Below are positions 61,841-64,000 of a DNA stretch of 64,000 bases, one piece after another (the stretch's first letter is position 1; the number at the start of each line of letters is the position of its first letter). This DNA is from Isoetes taiwanensis (lineage: Eukaryota > Streptophyta > Lycopodiopsida > Isoetales > Isoetaceae). The notes below the pieces were generated by a model. The model was not told the DNA's origin. It did not search any database and saw only the letters and a list, made by a program, of their open reading frames with translations. Made by a program: the position numbers and the translations under genes. Where the stretch lies: assembly GCA_021234155.1 (NCBI GenBank), contig JAJEKV010000064.1, forward strand, positions 3,538,001 to 3,602,000, given 5' to 3'.

Positions 61841-62600
61841 GAACAGAATGAATGGAACAGAAAAGCAAAGAGACTAAGAATCCTTGAATATCAAAAATAG
61901 TACATGAGATCTCGCTGAGATGAGAAAACTGAAACAAGACAATACTAAGTCTCATCTAAAAACTTGAGATCTAACCCCGGGGGTCTCACCTAAGCATATG
62001 GGGATACCTCATCTGCGTGCAAGGGGTCACCAAAAAACCCCTGTATACGCATTTTTGGAGGTGGAAAACCCCTACATACGTAAATAGAAAAAGCCAGTTT
62101 CCATGCCCCCTTCCATATATGTACTTACAGACTATCTTAATTTTTACATACCCCTACCCGATCTTGTACTTGAGTTTGTGCATTCTAGTCTTATTTAGAG
62201 AAAAAATGGTGTTTAGCGAAGGTAAATAATTTCATAATATTTTTAATAGGCATTTCTTGCATCTCCATCTCGGTCTAAACTGTAGCGAGCATGCAACATG
62301 CAAATCGTGCTCCTTATCTGGTCAATCAAGCCATCCTTTATATTCCACAAAGACAACAATGTCGATCTTCAATTGCACACAACCACCTGTGTTGGGAGAT
62401 TCCACTTCGTATTGACTTAAATTGAACAAGTTGTATAATAAATTAAACAGTCATAAATCTATGTATTTTAAATGGTATTTTTAATGTATATCCACCAATG
62501 GACATATAAACTTTGTTTAATGTATTGTCTGCCAAGGCTAGGCTAGAGACTAACAATAAGATGTAGAGCATGTAGCTGCTTGCATGAGATATGAACATAA
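61841..62600. other. intergenic, nothing recognised
   Basis: No coding signal; the 3' flank of the minus-strand kinase gene that follows. Confidence 0.4.
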
Positions 62601-62619
62601 ATGAGTGAGTCTTGGATTT

Positions 62620-63464
62620 CAATCTTCAATCAGTCTAGCAGGATCTACAGAGTCTGGAACCGTTAGCCTGCGGTTCATAAATCCTACAGCTCCAACAACC
62701 TGCATTCACGAGCTATCATGTGACTTGATCACTCTAAATAAGCCTTGATGAAAATGAGAAAGTACATGAGACAAAGCAAAATGCAAAAGCCCAACACCAT
62801 GGTGTACATGCCAGATTCTCATATAGATGTTCATACAATGCACAAGGTTAATTACCTGCATAGGGTTCATGCCATCCCATGGAACCTGTTCTGTAAATAG
62901 CTCCCACAAAATGACTCCAAAGCTATACACGTCGGACCTTTATATCAAGAGCAGTTACTGTTTTTGTAGTACATAGTAGCAGGTTTCTTTTATAGGAAAT
63001 AACCAGACCCTTGTGTTTTCAGATCTGGTTTAGTACAACTGGAAAATTTATGTGTGGCAATCAGACTTAAAACTCCCTTCAAATTAGAAATTGTCAGCTT
63101 ACTTTTCATCAGAGGATTCGTTCCGCAGTACTTCTGGCGCCATCCATTGGGGCTGTACAAGCACGTCAACCAAATCTATTTATCATGAAATAAATTATGC
63201 ATATGAAACGACAGAATCTGCACATACTGTTCCTCTTCCAGACTTTGTTGTTAGAAGAGTGGCATGTTTTATTTGTGATAAGCCAAAATCAGCTACCTGC
63301 ATAAGGTTTAGCAAACATTTCTTTCAGCAAACTGCAACCAACCAAGGGTAACATAACTTGTACCTTTACTGTGCAGTCCTTATCCACCAAAAGGTTGGAG
63401 GATTTTAAATCACGATGTAATACAGGGGGGCTGCAATGATGAAGATAATTAGCATGGAATTGTA
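62620..63464 (-). CDS. Raf-like MAP kinase kinase kinase, 3' exons (gene continues beyond window)
   Basis: Five exons of a Ser/Thr kinase, in transcription order: 63364-63464 (YLHHCSPPVLHRDLKSSNLL, catalytic HRD), 63228-63296 (VADFGLSQIKHATLLTTKSG, DFG and activation loop), 63103-63152 (PQWMAPEVLRNESSDE, APE), 62856-62937 (SDVYSFGVILWELFTEQVPW), and an exon from 62699 down (VVGAVGFMNRRLTVPDSVDP). All junctions are GT-AG and in phase. The sequence is that of plant Raf-like MAPKKKs of the CTR1/EDR1 group, cytosolic kinases in hormone and stress signalling. The last exon, however, reads PARLIED and then a TGA (about 62.62 kb) where the family has .LI.DCW..DP..RP; subdomain XI is missing. Either an extra splice or a mutation; if the latter, the gene is dying. 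Upstream exons in 63.5-64 kb were not resolved. Confidence 0.8.
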
Positions 63465-64000
63465 CTTCAAACAAGAAAAAGGCAATGGATGGTTGAGGGA
63501 GGGGCATAGCACAGCTAAGAAGTCTGCAAAAAATCGGCATTGTTTCTGTGGCAATCTATGAGCTGGTGGATTAACAAGCAAAGGCCCAAATACACGACTA
63601 TCATGTCTGTTTTGATGGACAACAAAATGAAATGCAATCTCTTAGTGTAATTGAACAATATTAGCCAACAAGATGCAGATTAATCTCATCCCTGCAAATG
63701 ATATTTTAACTGCCCTTTCTGCACTTGATGGGTGTACTTTTGCAGCGTTGCAGTGAAATCCATTGTGTCCATCAATGTCCATTCACTCGTGGGATCAGGG
63801 CGGTCTGGAAGGGCAGTCATTCATGGTTCATCTCTTCCCCGAAATCCATACATCCCTTATCAGTGTATGGATGTAACCACCATGAACATGGCAATCCATA
63901 CCAAGAAGCATCAGAGTTTAAAATGCATTTTGAGTTGATGGAGAAAAAAGACAATGAGGACGTACTTAAATTGGCAATCTATAAGACTCCGAGTCAATGT

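Overview
This is nuclear DNA of a land plant. The gene families are plant or plastid ones: a monogalactosyldiacylglycerol (MGDG) synthase, an IQ67-domain protein, and remnants of an amino-acid permease, a GDSL lipase and a receptor-like kinase. Genes have many GT-AG introns, gene density is low, the DNA is AT-rich, and repeats dominate. An intron-bearing Penelope-like reverse transcriptase without a visible nuclease makes a seed-free plant (fern, lycophyte or bryophyte) plausible, but that is inference; the species cannot be named from the sequence.

Layout: 1-1522 holds the 3' end of an HhH-GPD DNA glycosylase gene (+). 1.5-18.7 kb is intergenic and repeat-rich: a foldback element, a 208-bp tandem duplication, a probable LTR, a 463-bp element with perfect 25-bp terminal inverted repeats and a second copy of its interior 3.8 kb away, a retrotransposon gag remnant, and exon-sized remnants of a receptor kinase and a GDSL lipase (-). 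18.7-24.2 kb is a complete eight-exon MGDG synthase gene (-), the best gene in the window; its spliced reading frame closes exactly at 558 residues. 25.9-29.9 kb is a decayed LINE (-). 30.2-32.4 kb and 40.3-47.5 kb hold related satellite-like arrays, tRNA-like pol III boxes and long (TA)n tracts, partly as mirror-image copies. A small three-exon candidate gene lies at 32.8-33.25 kb, an amino-acid permease remnant at 37.5 kb and an IQD-type gene (-) at 44-44.8 kb.

48.1-59.9 kb is the most unusual part. A roughly 9.8-kb retroelement has two direct repeats of about 2.57 kb (50060-52630 and 57282-59853). Each repeat carries a two-exon ORF with a SAP-like helix-loop-helix segment. Between them lie a 493-residue ORF and a 745-residue ORF whose reverse transcriptase motifs match the Penelope-like/TERT side of the RT tree. 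Splice phases allow the repeat-borne SAP exon to join either a short second exon inside the repeat or the internal ORF. A diverged relative of the SAP ORF, with the same intron position, sits head-to-head with the element at 48.2-49.4 kb (-).

The right end has a decayed kinase-like gene (60.2-61.5 kb, -), a long (AC)n tract, an LTR-like fragment and the 3' exons of a Raf-like MAPKKK (62.6-63.5 kb, -), whose last visible exon runs into an early stop.

The host genes have no functional link to one another. Glycolipid synthesis, DNA repair, calmodulin binding and kinase signalling are neighbours separated by mobile DNA, as is usual for a large plant genome.
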